The notes beneath the pieces are model-generated. The model was not told the origin of the DNA. It saw nothing but the letters and a program-made list of their open reading frames with translations, and did no database searches. 64,000 nt of DNA. It comes from DATADW01 sp963733905. Its GTDB lineage: Bacteria > Actinomycetota > Acidimicrobiia > Spongiisociales > DATADW01. The DNA is taken from positions 124,001 to 188,000 of the forward strand of contig CAVTEU010000008.1 of the NCBI GenBank assembly GCA_963733905.1, read 5' to 3'. Made by a program: the position numbers and the translations under genes. Of this stretch, positions 19,086-27,788 are shown one piece after another. Position 1 is the stretch's first letter. Each line of letters opens with the position of its first letter.

Positions 19086-19525
19086 TCGATCTCGAACCAG
19101 ACGACCATGCCCTCGGACTGCAACATTCCCCAGCGGTCGGCGATGGCATCGATGATGGCCAGACCGCGTCCAGCGGCGACATCCGGTGGCGGCAGCCCGG
19201 TAGGCGCGACAAACAAAGGGCCGGGGTATGAGACCTCGAGCCGAACCTTGTTGGCGCGAGCCTCAACGGTGACGACCAACTGGCTCTCCTGAGGAAGACG
19301 ACCGTGCCTGACTGCATTGGTGACCAGCTCGCTGATTCCGAGCAGCAGGTCGGGCAGCCGGGTGTGGTCGATGAGGACCTCCTCGACAAACGCCCTGGCA
19401 TCGGAGGGCGCGACCAAACTCGGCACGATCGCCAACCGTGCCGTAGTGACCCTCTCGCCGTTTGACCCATTGACGGTCCGCGAGGGCGCCGGGCCCGGGG
19501 GTCCCCGCGTGGTCTTCTCGCTCAT
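19079..19525 (-). CDS. RsbW-type HATPase anti-sigma/serine kinase
   Basis: About 148 residues from ATG 19525 (MSEKTTRG). It has an intact N-box, LLLGISELVTNAVRHG, and a G2 loop AAGRGLAIIDAIADRWG, with the C-terminal VVWFEIDH that closes this domain in the family. The G1 box reads EVSYPGPLF where EVSDxGxG is expected, so the Asp that contacts adenine is replaced by Tyr, which may weaken nucleotide binding. The first ~35 residues are low-complexity. It lies next to the GAF-PP2C gene in divergent orientation, sharing the 19526-19629 control region. Confidence 0.8.
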   Translation of the reverse strand: MSEKTTRGPPGPAPSRTVNGSNGERVTTARLAIVPSLVAPSDARAFVEEVLIDHTRLPDLLLGISELVTNAVRHGRLPQESQLVVTVEARANKVRLEVSYPGPLFVAPTGLPPPDVAAGRGLAIIDAIADRWGMLQSEGMVVWFEIDH

Positions 19526-19535
19526 TCGAGTACTC

Positions 19536-19561
19536 GTACCCACACACCCAAAGCTTCACAC
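19536..19561 (-). promoter_or_regulatory. Possible SigB-type promoter of the 19079 HATPase gene
   Basis: Minus strand: GTGT (19558-19561), 16-nt spacer, GGGTAC (19536-19541). The -10 is good and the -35 has one mismatch. The start codon is only 11 bases downstream of the -10, so the transcript would be nearly leaderless. Confidence 0.35.
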
Positions 19562-19593
19562 ACCACAGCGAGGTCAACGTGGATAGGGCGATG

Positions 19594-19620
19594 GTTTCCC
19601 GACCCGCCGATTGTGGGTAA
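19594..19620 (+). promoter_or_regulatory. Possible SigB-type promoter of the phosphatase gene
   Basis: GTTT (19594-19597), 17-nt spacer, GGGTAA (19615-19620), ten bases before the phosphatase start. The spacer is one base longer than in the clear sites, which could be an indel or could mean the site is not real. Confidence 0.35.
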
Positions 19621-19629
19621 ACCGACCGG

Positions 19630-20776
19630 GTGACAAGGAAACGCTCCGGGAACAGTGACCCATCGGGTGCCGTAGCCGAGTTGTTGGTCGCCCTTGACGG
19701 AGCGCCTTCCTACCAGATACTTGACGAGACCCGGCGCGTTCTGAGCCGTCATCACGGGCTTAGAGGGCTGGCGGTCTACCTGCAGGACCACGGGGGACAA
19801 ATCCTCCGCCAACTCGAGGGGGGAGAGGAGATCCCCATCGAGTACACGGCCGCCGGGGCGACGGTGGATGGCAACCAGGCGGTCACCGAGGGCGACACGC
19901 TTTGGGTCCCACTGGCACACCGGGCTGAGCCGCTCGGGGTCCTCGAGTTGAACGACCCCGATCCCGAGTTACAGCAGGCGGCGCGCGCTGTCGGAATTGC
20001 TCTTGGCTCGGCCCTTGTCAGCAGCACCCGTCAAAGCGACATGGTGGAGAGGACAAGGGGCGGCGGAAGGCTTCAACTTGCCGCCACCCTGCAACGGGCG
20101 ATCTTGCCGAATCCGGACTATGAGGATCGAACGGCTCGAGCTGTCCGGCCGTATCGAGCCTGCTTTCGACATCGCCGGGGATTCCTTCGACTACGCGGTG
20201 GATCACACGATCCAGGTCGCCGTGTTCGATGCAGTGGGCCACGGGTTCCGGGCGGCCATCCTGTCGGCATTGGCCACCGCCGCCTACCGCTACGCCCGAC
20301 GGCGGGAGGAACCACCCGAGCAGGCCTACAAACAGATCGACGAGGCCGTTGCCGTCGAGGGTTTCTCCCATGAGTTCGTCACCGGTCTCTTGTGCCTGAT
20401 AGACACCGACCAGATGGAGGCAACGGTGGTGAACGCCGGCCACATGCCCCCACTTCTGTGGCGCAACGGGAATGTGGACGCGCTGGATGAGGTGAAGCCG
20501 ACACTTCCCCTGGGGCTGGGCGGCACGCCTTCGGAGGTGTCATTCCAACTCGAGCCGGGAGACGTCTTGCTCCTCTATACCGATGGGATCGTCGATGCCG
20601 CACCCCTCGAGGGAAACGCATGGGGCCTGGAGCGACTGATCGAGCGGCTCACAAACCATCCCGAGGCGGGCAAGCTGAGCCTTTTCTGCCGGAGCCTGCT
20701 CGAAGAGCTCAGGGCATATGTGGGTGCGGAACTGCGAGACGACGCCACGCTGGTGGCGGTTCGGGTTGCCGGTTGA
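19630..20776 (+). CDS. GAF-like sensor with SpoIIE/RsbU-type PP2C phosphatase
   Basis: Phosphatase that would dephosphorylate STAS proteins and so switch on the sigma factor. The N-terminal ~140 residues (AVAELLVALDGAPSYQIL, GLRGLAVYLQDHGGQIL, LWVPLAHRAEPLGVLEL) form a GAF-like sensory domain without a recognisable ligand motif. The PP2C domain starts after LQLAATLQRAILPNPDYE: FDIAGDSFDYAV and VAVFDAVGHGFRAAIL hold the metal-binding Asp residues, followed by HEFVTGLLCLID, NAGHMPPLLWR, VLLLYTDGIVDA and LRDDATLVAVRV. There is one frame shift near 20125. No membrane helix is seen, so sensing is cytosolic. Confidence 0.86.
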
Positions 20777-20812
20777 GGCTTGGTCTGAGAGGGGCGCAGA
20801 CCAGGCCGGTCG

Positions 20813-20818
20813 TATACT
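20813..20818 (+). promoter_or_regulatory. TATACT -10 element before the STAS gene at 20825
   Basis: TATACT at 20813-20818 is a strong housekeeping-type -10, just before the GTG start codons at 20825/20828. No convincing -35 is seen at 16-18 bp. Transcription would be nearly leaderless or would use an internal start. Confidence 0.3.
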
Positions 20819-20824
20819 CTCGTA

Positions 20825-21169
20825 GTGGTGACCCACCCTCAGATCGAGATCCATAGCAGCGAGCAGTCGGGGACTGCCGTACTCGCCGTCAGCGGCGAGG
20901 TGGATCTGGCCACGGCACCCGCACTTCAGACCGCTTTGCTGGCAATGATGGGGCGGGGATCACCCAGCAGAGTGATCGTTGACATGGTCAATGTCACGTT
21001 CATGGATTCGTCAGGGCTGAGCGCGCTCCTCGCCGCCCGGGACGCGGGCGGCGAGGATTACGACCTGGTTCTTGTGGTCGCCCCCGGGATGGTGCGCCGA
21101 CTGTTGGACACCACCGCCATCGGCACTCTCTTCACGGTGTTCGAGACCCTGGATGGTGCCTTAGCCTGA
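20825..21169 (+). CDS. STAS-domain anti-sigma factor antagonist
   Basis: 114-residue RsbV/SpoIIAA-like protein: TAVLAVSGEVDLATAPALQT, VIVDMVNVTFMDSSGLSALL with the expected phosphorylatable Ser after Asp, and GTLFTVFETLDGAL. It starts at GTG 20825 or 20828 and lies 48 bp after the phosphatase in the same direction, which suggests that this is the phosphatase's substrate. It is the second STAS protein of the cluster; the first is 18311-18646. Confidence 0.9.
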   Translation: MVTHPQIEIHSSEQSGTAVLAVSGEVDLATAPALQTALLAMMGRGSPSRVIVDMVNVTFMDSSGLSALLAARDAGGEDYDLVLVVAPGMVRRLLDTTAIGTLFTVFETLDGALA

Positions 21170-21227
21170 CTTTTTTGGGGCCCTGAACCTGGGATCTGAC
21201 CTCAGGCCCTGATCTCAGAGGTTGACC

Positions 21228-21452
21228 TCAGATCGCAGTGGTGTCGTCGTCGTTGTCGGCCAGCATCTCGCTGAGCCGGCTCTCGATGTCGGCCTGCGTC
21301 TCCCCCGTCTTCTCCTTGATGGAGCCCACGAGCTGATCCCACTGCCCCTTGGAGCGGTCGAGATCGTCATCGGTGAGCGAGCCCCACGCCTCCTTGACCT
21401 TCCCTTTGACCTGGTCCCACTTGCCCTCGAGCTGCATACGCTGCGCGTCCAT
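21228..21452 (-). CDS. CsbD-family stress protein
   Basis: 74-residue hydrophilic CsbD protein, a common member of sigma-B regulons. MDAQRMQLEGKWDQVKGKVK, EAWGSLTDDDLDRSKGQWDQ and LVGSIKEKTGETQADIES follow the family pattern closely. The biochemical role of the family is unknown. The start is ATG 21452; the open frame extends upstream, but that stretch holds the promoter. A clear SigB-type promoter is 36 bases upstream. Confidence 0.9.
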   Translation of the reverse strand: MDAQRMQLEGKWDQVKGKVKEAWGSLTDDDLDRSKGQWDQLVGSIKEKTGETQADIESRLSEMLADNDDDTTAI

Positions 21453-21487
21453 GGTTGCCTCCTTCTGGACTTTCGGACTCTTGGATG

Positions 21488-21512
21488 ATTCCCGCCTGGA
21501 CGCATTGCAAAC
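21488..21512 (-). promoter_or_regulatory. SigB/SigF-type promoter of the csbD-like gene
   Basis: Minus strand: GTTT (21509-21512), 15-nt spacer, GGGAAT (21488-21493). It matches the GTTT / GGGAAT-GGGTAT consensus and is placed 36 bases before the CsbD start. Confidence 0.68.
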
Positions 21513-21535
21513 CCCCAATTGCCCGAGCGGCATCG

Positions 21536-21561
21536 GTTTGGCCGCCGCCGGGCCCGGGTAT
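21536..21561 (+). promoter_or_regulatory. SigB/SigF-type promoter of the 19-residue peptide
   Basis: GTTT (21536-21539), 16-nt spacer, GGGTAT (21556-21561). Only 23 bp separate its -35 from that of the divergent CsbD promoter. It is the best consensus match in the block. Confidence 0.68.
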
Positions 21562-21589
21562 GCGCCGTCCGTCGGAAGGAAGGACGATC

Positions 21590-21649
21590 ATGTACATCGG
21601 ATTGGGCACGCTGATAATCATCCTTATAATCCTGCTGCTTATCTTCTAG
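21590..21649 (+). CDS. 19-residue hydrophobic membrane peptide
   Basis: MYIGLGTLIIILIILLLIF, a single membrane helix with no charged residue. It is supported by its own SigB-type promoter 28 bases upstream, a ggaaggaagga ribosome-binding site before ATG 21590, and a terminator-like hairpin 23 bases after the stop. It resembles the start of the short DUF3309-type hydrophobic stress peptides but is shorter. Automatic gene finders would miss it. Role unknown. Confidence 0.6.
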   Translation: MYIGLGTLIIILIILLLIF

Positions 21650-21672
21650 GGCGCAGGACTCAGCACGAAATG

Positions 21673-21699
21673 AAGCCCGGCGGTTGAACCGCCGGGCTT
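21673..21699 (+). terminator. Terminator-like perfect hairpin
   Basis: aagcccggcggtt and aaccgccgggctt are perfect 13-bp inverted repeats around one base, giving a stem with a short loop. Only a weak U-rich tail (ttctgtt) follows. It lies just downstream of the 19-residue peptide. Confidence 0.65.
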
Positions 21700-21980
21700 C
21701 TGTTGCGTCTGGGGATTCGGTTACTTTGGGTCGGTTGCGCCCCCGCATCCTCGGGAAACGAGGCGAGGCGTGGAAATAGCAGAGGCTGCCCGGGTTGTAC
21801 CGCGCCAGCAATGTGTGGCAGCCGCGTGTGGCGCAGACGCGGCCTGCTCCGTGATCTAGCGGGGCGCTGCCCTTGGGGAGCGTGGTTCGTCCCCTGCTCT
21901 ACCGATTGAGTGAATTCCATTAGTCGCCTCCCTGACCTGTTCGGTTGTTTCTTCCCACCGACCGTCCAACCGAAACTCCG
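21700..21980. other. Region without a recognised gene
   Basis: Short open frames here have no family features and poor codon pattern. A small stem (ccgcgt / acgcgg around 21821-21842) and, on the minus strand, a sequence like a tRNA D-arm (21895-21911) are present, but no complete RNA gene could be built. The stretch ends at the promoter of the 22042 gene. Confidence 0.5.
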
Positions 21981-22006
21981 GTTTGCTTCTGGGCTGCGAT
22001 GGGTAG
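21981..22006 (+). promoter_or_regulatory. SigB/SigF-type promoter of the 22042 membrane protein
   Basis: GTTT (21981-21984), 16-nt spacer, GGGTAG (22001-22006), 36 bases before ATG 22042. One base off GGGTAT. Confidence 0.62.
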
Positions 22007-22041
22007 TGCGCCCCGTGAGAAATCATCTAGGAGGACCGGAC

Positions 22042-22467
22042 ATGACGACATCAGCTGTCACCACAAGTCGTTGGGAAGAACTTCGAGAGCGTTTCGGAGG
22101 GGTCGATACCCCGGCGGCGATCGCCGGGATGTTCACCGCGATGGGCGTGTTCCTCTTCCTGGCAGGTCTGGGTGCTGCAGGTGCCGGGGGACTCGCTTTT
22201 CAGGTCGACCTATCGGACGCCGAAGGTGCCGTCGAGGAGGTGTCTCTGATCGGGGGGATCCTCGCCCTCGTCGGTCTCTTCGTTGCGTTCCTGATCGGAG
22301 GCTGGGCAGCCGGACGGATGGCGCGTTACGACGGCGGACTGAACGGTGCCATGACAGCTTTCTGGATGTTGTTGCTGATCGTGGTGTTCGCCGCGCTCGG
22401 CACGTGGCTAGGCCAGGAGTACAACGTCTTCGCCCAGATGAACCTCCCCGACTGGGTGTCCGGGTGA
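22042..22467 (+). CDS. Four-helix membrane protein, probable stress protein
   Basis: 141 residues from ATG 22042 with a gaggac ribosome-binding site. After a soluble start (TSRWEELRERFGGVDTPAA) come hydrophobic segments IAGMFTAMGVFLFLAGLGAA, EVSLIGGILALVGLFVAFLI and TAFWMLLLIVVFAALGTWLG. A Gly-rich loop GGWAAGRMARYDGGLNGAMT sits between the last two and is typical of actinobacterial membrane proteins of unknown function. A SigB-type promoter precedes it. The stop overlaps the start of the next small gene, so they are coupled. Confidence 0.72.
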   Translation: MTTSAVTTSRWEELRERFGGVDTPAAIAGMFTAMGVFLFLAGLGAAGAGGLAFQVDLSDAEGAVEEVSLIGGILALVGLFVAFLIGGWAAGRMARYDGGLNGAMTAFWMLLLIVVFAALGTWLGQEYNVFAQMNLPDWVSG

Positions 22468-22631
22468 GTGGTGACGAGGTCACCGCCGCCGCAGTGATCG
22501 GCGGGGTACTCGGGCTCGTCGTGATGTTTCTCGGCGGATTCATCGGCGGAAAATGGGGCGAGGCCTACCACCGCAAGGCGGATGCCGCCCTCGCCGATGC
22601 CGCCCGCAGCGAACCTCCCCCTGTGGTCTGA
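22464..22631 (+). CDS. Small single-helix membrane protein
   Basis: 55 residues from GTG 22464, which overlaps the previous stop (GTGA). One Gly-rich helix (AAVIGGVLGLVVMFLGGFIG) and a charged tail (KWGEAYHRKADAALADAARS) give a YtxH-like layout. The four-base overlap and the coupled promoter support expression with the preceding stress protein. Confidence 0.5.
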   Translation: MSGDEVTAAAVIGGVLGLVVMFLGGFIGGKWGEAYHRKADAALADAARSEPPPVV

Positions 22632-22681
22632 TCCCCACCGTCGGCGGCGGGAGCGGCGTCGCGGAATACAATCCGGCCATC

Positions 22682-23697
22682 ATGACAATCACCGCACCCG
22701 TCGGCCGCGCCCTCGTTCGGCTCGGTGTTCGCCGCGCAGATGGCGTTCACAAGGTTCGAGGGGGACAGGTACGAGCCGGCGAAGCTCCGCCGGACCGGGC
22801 CGATAGAGCTTCATCCCGGGGCCCACGTCCTCCACTACGCCAGTTCGTGCTTCGAGGGGCTCAAGGCATACCGGGGCGCTGACGGAACGGCGCGGATCTT
22901 CCGTCTGGACGCCCACATCGCCCGGATGCAGGAGAGCGCCCGTCTCCTCTGTCTTCCCGTCCCCCCCGCCGAGTTGCTCGAGGACATGGTGATCGAAACG
23001 GTGACCGCCAACCGGGACGAGATACCGGAGGCGCCTGGGTCGCTCTATCTGAGACCGACACTGATAGGGACAACGGCGAATGTCGGCGCCGCCGCGTCGC
23101 CCCCTTCCGATGGGATGCTCTATGTGCTCGCCTGCCCAGTGGGCGACTATTTCGCCGGGGGCATCCGGCCGCTTCGGCTGGTCATCGAGACCGAGGCGAT
23201 GAGAGCCGCTCCCGGTTTCGGCCAGGCCAAGGCGGGAGCGAACTACGCGGCGGGGCTACGCATCGTGGTGGCGGCAAGAGAAGAGCACCAGGCCGACCAG
23301 GTGCTGTTCGCCCCAGGGGGCGATGTCCAGGAGACCGGCGCCTCCAACTTTCTGCTGCTCGACGACAGAAGGGTGATCACCAAGCCCCTCGACTCTTCTT
23401 TCCTCCATGGAGTCACCCGGTCGTCGGTGCTGACCATCGCCACCGACCTCGGATACGCCGTGGAGGAGCGTCAACTCGTCGTCGCCGAGGTCCTCGACTG
23501 GGCGCGGCGAGGCGAGGCGGCGTTGTCGGGCACCGCTGCTGTGCTCTCCGGGGTGGGAACACTCGTGTTGGACGGTGAGGAGCACCCCGTGGGCGACGGC
23601 GAGGTCGGTGCCAACACCCTCAGACTCAGGGACGGCGCTGACCGAAATCCAGTTCGGTGCCGTCGACGACACCCACGAATGGGTCACTACGGTCTGA
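22682..23697 (+). CDS. ilvE: Branched-chain amino acid aminotransferase
   Basis: PLP-dependent fold-type IV transaminase that makes or breaks Val, Leu and Ile. Visible blocks are PSFGSVFAAQMAFTRFEGDR, HYASSCFEGLKAYRGADG, RIFRLDAHIARMQESA, SLYLRPTLIGTTANVG, KAGANYAAGLRIV with the PLP-region motif, DVQETGASNFLLLDD and FLHGVTRSSVLTIA. The likely start is ATG 22682 (MTITAPVGRA), joined to GTG 22725 by a one-base shift near 22710. A second shift near 23632 leads to the true C-terminus EIQFGAVDDTHEWVTTV ending at 23697. It could feed the branched-chain pool used by IcmF; this is inference. Confidence 0.88.
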
Positions 23698-23699
23698 GG

Positions 23700-25289
23700 T
23701 CAGCCGGGCGCATCGAACACGGCAACCAGCTCGGGGAGTCTGCGACGCAAACTCCGCTCCGCCAACGCCGATCCGAATCGCCAGATCATCGCCCCGTAGA
23801 GGGCGGCGATCGCTGCGCCGACCACTCCGAATGCGGCGCCTCCCCTGATGATGGCGATGACCACGGCCGCCAGCGCCGGGATGAGCAACAGCCCGGCCAC
23901 GATCAGACCAATCAGCCCAAAGACCGCCTGTCGGCCGTTGTAGGTCCTCTTCCCAAAGGCGGCTCCCTCGGGCAACGGGTAGCCGGCGTAGATCGAGAGG
24001 ACGTTGCCCACGCCGAGCCACAAGAGGAATCCGGCCACCGAGGAGAGGATCCCGCCGGGCAATGTCACCAACGAGTTCCCGAGAACGGCGCCGGCCACCG
24101 AGGCGACCAACGCAACAGGGAGCACCACGATCGCCAGCGCCAGGTTCTTTCCCCGCAGCACCGAGCCCATGGCGAGGGGTGCCACCGCATACCCCCACAG
24201 CGTCCGCCCATCGGCGCCGAACTGGTTGGTCGCCAGCGTGATCATGGCGGACATGGCGACCACGGCACCGAGGTAGCCGCCGTAACCCGAGGCGAAGATC
24301 TCCGAGGCCGATCCGAAGAGCAGCACGACCACGACCGTCACCGCGCCGAGCAGTTGCTGGCGGATCCGCCCGTCGCGAACCAGATACCGCAGTTCCTTGG
24401 CGGCGACACCGCCCACGGGTCCCCCCGGGAGCAGCCTGGCGACGATCCGGGGAGGCAGGGCTCAGGATGGCGCCGGTGACATGCACCCGCTCGACATGGG
24501 TCGACTCGGGGGTGGTGAAGAGGCGGGCGAGACCTTTCCACCATGCCCAAAGCCCGACCACGACCCACAGGAGGCCGTAGACCAGCCACAGCACCGCTTC
24601 GGGCCGACCTGCTGCGGCGGTGGCTGCGGCCCGGCCGAGAGCACCGGGCGGGAGCCAGGAGAGGACGGTTCGCAGCGCCGGGCTCTCCCAGTGGCGAACC
24701 CCGAGAACATGTTCTCCATCTGCTGCGCTCCGAGGGCCACGGCGAGCCCGAGCACCGCCGCCAGGACTCCGCCGAGCTCCCGACCCCGGCGCGAGGAGAG
24801 CACCGTTGCGAACGTGGTTGCGATCACCCTCGCCCACACCACGGAGGCGACGAGCGACACGGCGACGGCGGCAACCACCACTGCGACTTCGACACCATCG
24901 GCGTCGAGCGCCCTGACCGCTCCTCCGAGCGTCAATGCGGTGGTGAGCGCCCCCGGGCCGATGAGAGCGGCAGCGGTGAGCCCGGTGGCGAGAGTGGCGC
25001 CGGGGAGTGGGAACAGGGCAAACCGCCGAGGGTCGAGGGTCTCGTCGAGTGAACCGGTGAACAGCGGTATGACCAGCCAGAGAACGAAGACGAGGGTGAA
25101 GACGAGCGAGGTCATCAACACCGGGTCGGCCGAGGCTCCGATGAGCGCGCCTGCACCGAGGCCCGCACCCACCCCGACCGCCGCCGACAGGAGCCACATC
25201 AGGACGAAGAGGAAGATCCCGACCAGACCCGAGCGGCTCACCCCGCGGCGGAGCAGCCGCAGCTTCAGCCGGACGAAGACCCCAACCAC
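23700..25289 (-). CDS. ABC-2 type exporter permease
   Basis: About 530-residue membrane subunit with some twelve hydrophobic segments, among them GLVGIFLFVLMWLLSAAVGV, LMTSLVFTLVFVLWLVIPLF, WLVYGLLWVVVGLWAWW, LLGAVTVVVVLLFGSASEIF and GLIGLIVAGLLLIPALAAVV. DETLDPRRFALFPLPGATLA in the first third is typical of large actinobacterial ABC exporter permeases. Frame shifts near 24700 and 24450 split it; the middle piece is read in the third frame. Its start overlaps the ATPase end by 25 bp, so the two form a coupled exporter. Substrate unknown. Confidence 0.75.
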
Positions 25290-26041
25290 TCCAAGTCACC
25301 TTCAGCCGTGATGATCCCGCCCATCAATTCCACAAAGACATCCTGGAGACGGCGACCATCGATCACCTCGTCCATGGTCCCATGGACCAGTACCCGACCG
25401 CGATCGATGACGACCAAACGGTCGCACACCCGTTCGACCTGATCGAGGACGTGGCTCGAGAAGACCACCGTGCCCCCCGATGCGGTGTGGCGGTGCAGGA
25501 CCCGCTCCATGGTCTCCGTGGCCACCGGGTCGAGCCCGGAGAATGGTTCGTCGAGGAAGATCACACGCGGGTTGTGGAGCAGGGCGCAACAGATGGCGAT
25601 CTTGCGCCGCATCCCCGTGCTGTAATCGGCCACAAGGGTATCCGCGTCTTCTTCGAGGTCGACCATTTTCAGAAGCTCATCGCGGCGGTGCGAGATGGTG
25701 GCGGGGTCCATGCGACGGAGCAGTCCGTTGAACTCGATCAACTCCCGACCGCTCAGCCGGTCGAACAGTGTGGGGTCGTCTGGCACTACTCCTATCCGCG
25801 ACTTTGCGGCGATCGGGTCCTCCCAGACGGAGATCCCTTCGATCCGCACGCTGCCGGCATCGGGGCGGAGCAAACCGGTGGCCATCCGGATGAGAGTCGA
25901 CTTGCCGGCGCCGTTGGGTCCGAGGATCCCGAACATCGACCCGGCGGGTATTTCGAAGCTGATGACGTCGACCGCGGTCTTCTCCCCGAACCGCTTGGTC
26001 AGCCCCTCGAACTGGACGGATGCCGGCAACGTACCCGTCAT
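25265..26041 (-). CDS. ABC exporter ATP-binding protein
   Basis: 258 residues, unbroken. Walker A is GPNGAGKST, the signature ADYSTGMRRKIAI, Walker B VIFLDEPFSGLDPVA, and the switch His sits in VVFSSHVLDQVERV. The C-terminus is short, with no accessory domain. It starts at ATG 26041, in front of the overlapping permease gene, and is divergent from the Rieske oxidoreductase (41 bp apart). Confidence 0.9.
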   Translation of the reverse strand: MTGTLPASVQFEGLTKRFGEKTAVDVISFEIPAGSMFGILGPNGAGKSTLIRMATGLLRPDAGSVRIEGISVWEDPIAAKSRIGVVPDDPTLFDRLSGRELIEFNGLLRRMDPATISHRRDELLKMVDLEEDADTLVADYSTGMRRKIAICCALLHNPRVIFLDEPFSGLDPVATETMERVLHRHTASGGTVVFSSHVLDQVERVCDRLVVIDRGRVLVHGTMDEVIDGRRLQDVFVELMGGIITAEGDLEWLGSSSG

Positions 26042-26082
26042 GTGCTTGGAACGATCGCCCTGCGACCATTGAGGAGTTGGAG

Positions 26083-27592
26083 ATGACCGAGTTGATGGAC
26101 CTTCGACATGGCTTCACCCGGGACGACTTCGACGACCGGGGCATTCTGGTCGGACAGGTGGACGATGCCAGAGTCGCAGTGGTGGCAGCGGCGGACCGGA
26201 TCCACGCCATCGGCGCCTCGTGCACGCACTATCACGGCAACCTCGACCAAGGGGTCTTCGACGGCAACTGTCTCCGTTGTCCACTCCATCACGCCCGATA
26301 CGACCTGACAACCGGCGAGCCCACCGCCCCGGCTTTTGCTTCGGTGGCGGTGTACGACATCGTGGCCGACGGCGACACGTTCCGGATCACGGGGAAGCGC
26401 CCACCTCCTCCGCAGCCCGAGATGACCGATGGGCACGATGTGGTGATCGTCGGCGGGGGTGGCGCCGCCTTCGCCGCCGCCGACCGTCTCCGCAAGCGGG
26501 GGCACCGCGGCCGCGTGGTGATGATCAGCGACGACACCCGACCGGCATACGACCGGCCGAATGTCTCCAAGGACTACCTGGCGGGTGAGGCGCCCGACGA
26601 GTGGATGCCGCTCGCATCCGACCAGGACCTGAGCGACCGGGGCATCGAGGTCCTCACCGGTCGAAGGGTGACCGCCATCGATCGGGAGCGGTCGGAGGTG
26701 ATCCTCGATGACGGCGACAGGGTGGGATACGGCTCGCTGCTTCTGGCCACCGGGGCGGAGCCGATCCGCCTCCCCGTGCCGGGCGCAGAGCGCGGGCACC
26801 TGCTCCGCACCATGGACGACGCCGATCGGATCATCGCCGCTGCGGCCGAAGCGCGCACTGCGGTTGTGGTCGGGGCGGGGTTCATCGGCCTCGAGGTGGC
26901 CGCCTCGCTCCGGAAGCGAGGGCTCGATGTCACCGTGGTGGCGCTCGAGACCGAGCCACTGGAGGCGGTGATGGGACCCGAATTGGGGGCGGCGATCCGC
27001 GCCGACCATGAGGCCAATGGGGTGCGATTCCGGATGGAGTCCTCCGTCGAGCAGGTGGGGCCCGACTCGGTCATCACCGACGATGGATCGAGTATCCCCG
27101 CCGATCTGGTGGTGATCGGGATCGGGGTCCAACCCCGCACCTCGCTCGCCGCCGATGCCGGGCTCGACGTGGACGACGGGGTATTGGTCGATGACCGGCT
27201 GCGGAGCAGCGACCCGGCGATCCTGGCGGCGGGCGACGTTGCCCGATTCCCTCATGACGACGAGAGGATCAGGATCGAGCACTGGGTGGTCGCCGAGCGA
27301 CAGGGCCAGGTGGCAGCCGACGTGATCCTCGGCGACGACACCGCCTACACCGACGCCCCCTTCTTCTGGAGCGTCCACTTCGACGTCCGCATCCGGTTCG
27401 TCGGCTATGCCGGCGGGCACGAAGAGCGCACGATCATCGGAGACCTGGGGTCCGACGGGGCGGTCTTCTACCGGCGAGGCGGGCGGATCGTGGCGGTGGC
27501 GACCGTGGGCAGGGACCGTCTCGCCCTCGAAGCGGAAGTGGCGCTCGAGCGGGGTGACCAGGAGTCGCTTGGAGCGCATGGCCGCCGGTTGA
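26083..27592 (+). CDS. Rieske [2Fe-2S] domain fused to FAD/NAD(P) oxidoreductase (AIF-like)
   Basis: Electron-transfer flavoprotein like AIFL or the ferredoxin reductases. The N-terminal ~100 residues are a Rieske domain: CTHYHGNL and CPLHHARYD provide Cys-His and Cys-His ligands. The flavoprotein part has the FAD-binding VVIVGGGGAAFAAADRLR, RPAYDRPNVSKDYLAG, LLATGAEPIRLPVPG, the NAD-binding AVVVGAGFIGLEVAASLRKR, and the second FAD motif DPAILAAGDVARFP. The first frame runs on to 27753, but the likely true end is ...ERMAAG at 27592 after a one-base shift near 27565. The start is ATG 26083. The partner proteins are unknown. Confidence 0.85.
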
Positions 27593-27744
27593 CCGGGCCG
27601 CGAAAGGTTCCGCGACAAGATGGCGGTCGGGGGCTGTCGGCCCGTTCTACCCTCTGCGGGCGGTCCCACCGGACCGTCTTCCCCACAGGTGCGGCCAGCC
27701 TGGTGAGAGCGCGAAAACTGAGCTCCTGGCAGCGCCGGATACCA

Positions 27745-27774
27745 TTGACGTAATTACACCGATGGGAGTAAGGT
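27745..27774 (+). promoter_or_regulatory. Promoter of nrdJ
   Basis: TTGACG (27745-27750), 18-bp spacer, TAAGGT (27769-27774; TAnnnT form). Transcription would start near 27781, just before the NrdR-like operators. An 8-bp perfect inverted repeat (27773-27780 / 27786-27793) overlaps the presumed start site. Confidence 0.5.
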
Positions 27775-27788
27775 GGTGGTCCCAAACC

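Noticed and set aside
21895..21911. tRNA gene on the minus strand
   Set aside because: A D-arm-like ctcaatcggtagagca is present, but no seven-base anticodon loop and no T-arm with ttcga can be placed.
23626..25299. 557-residue open frame on the minus strand
   Set aside because: Most of it is the shifted frame of the ABC permease; only the short piece at about 24450-24700 carries real protein sequence.
26038..27669. 543-residue antisense open frame
   Set aside because: It is the shadow of the Rieske-FAD oxidoreductase, which has all cofactor motifs on the plus strand.
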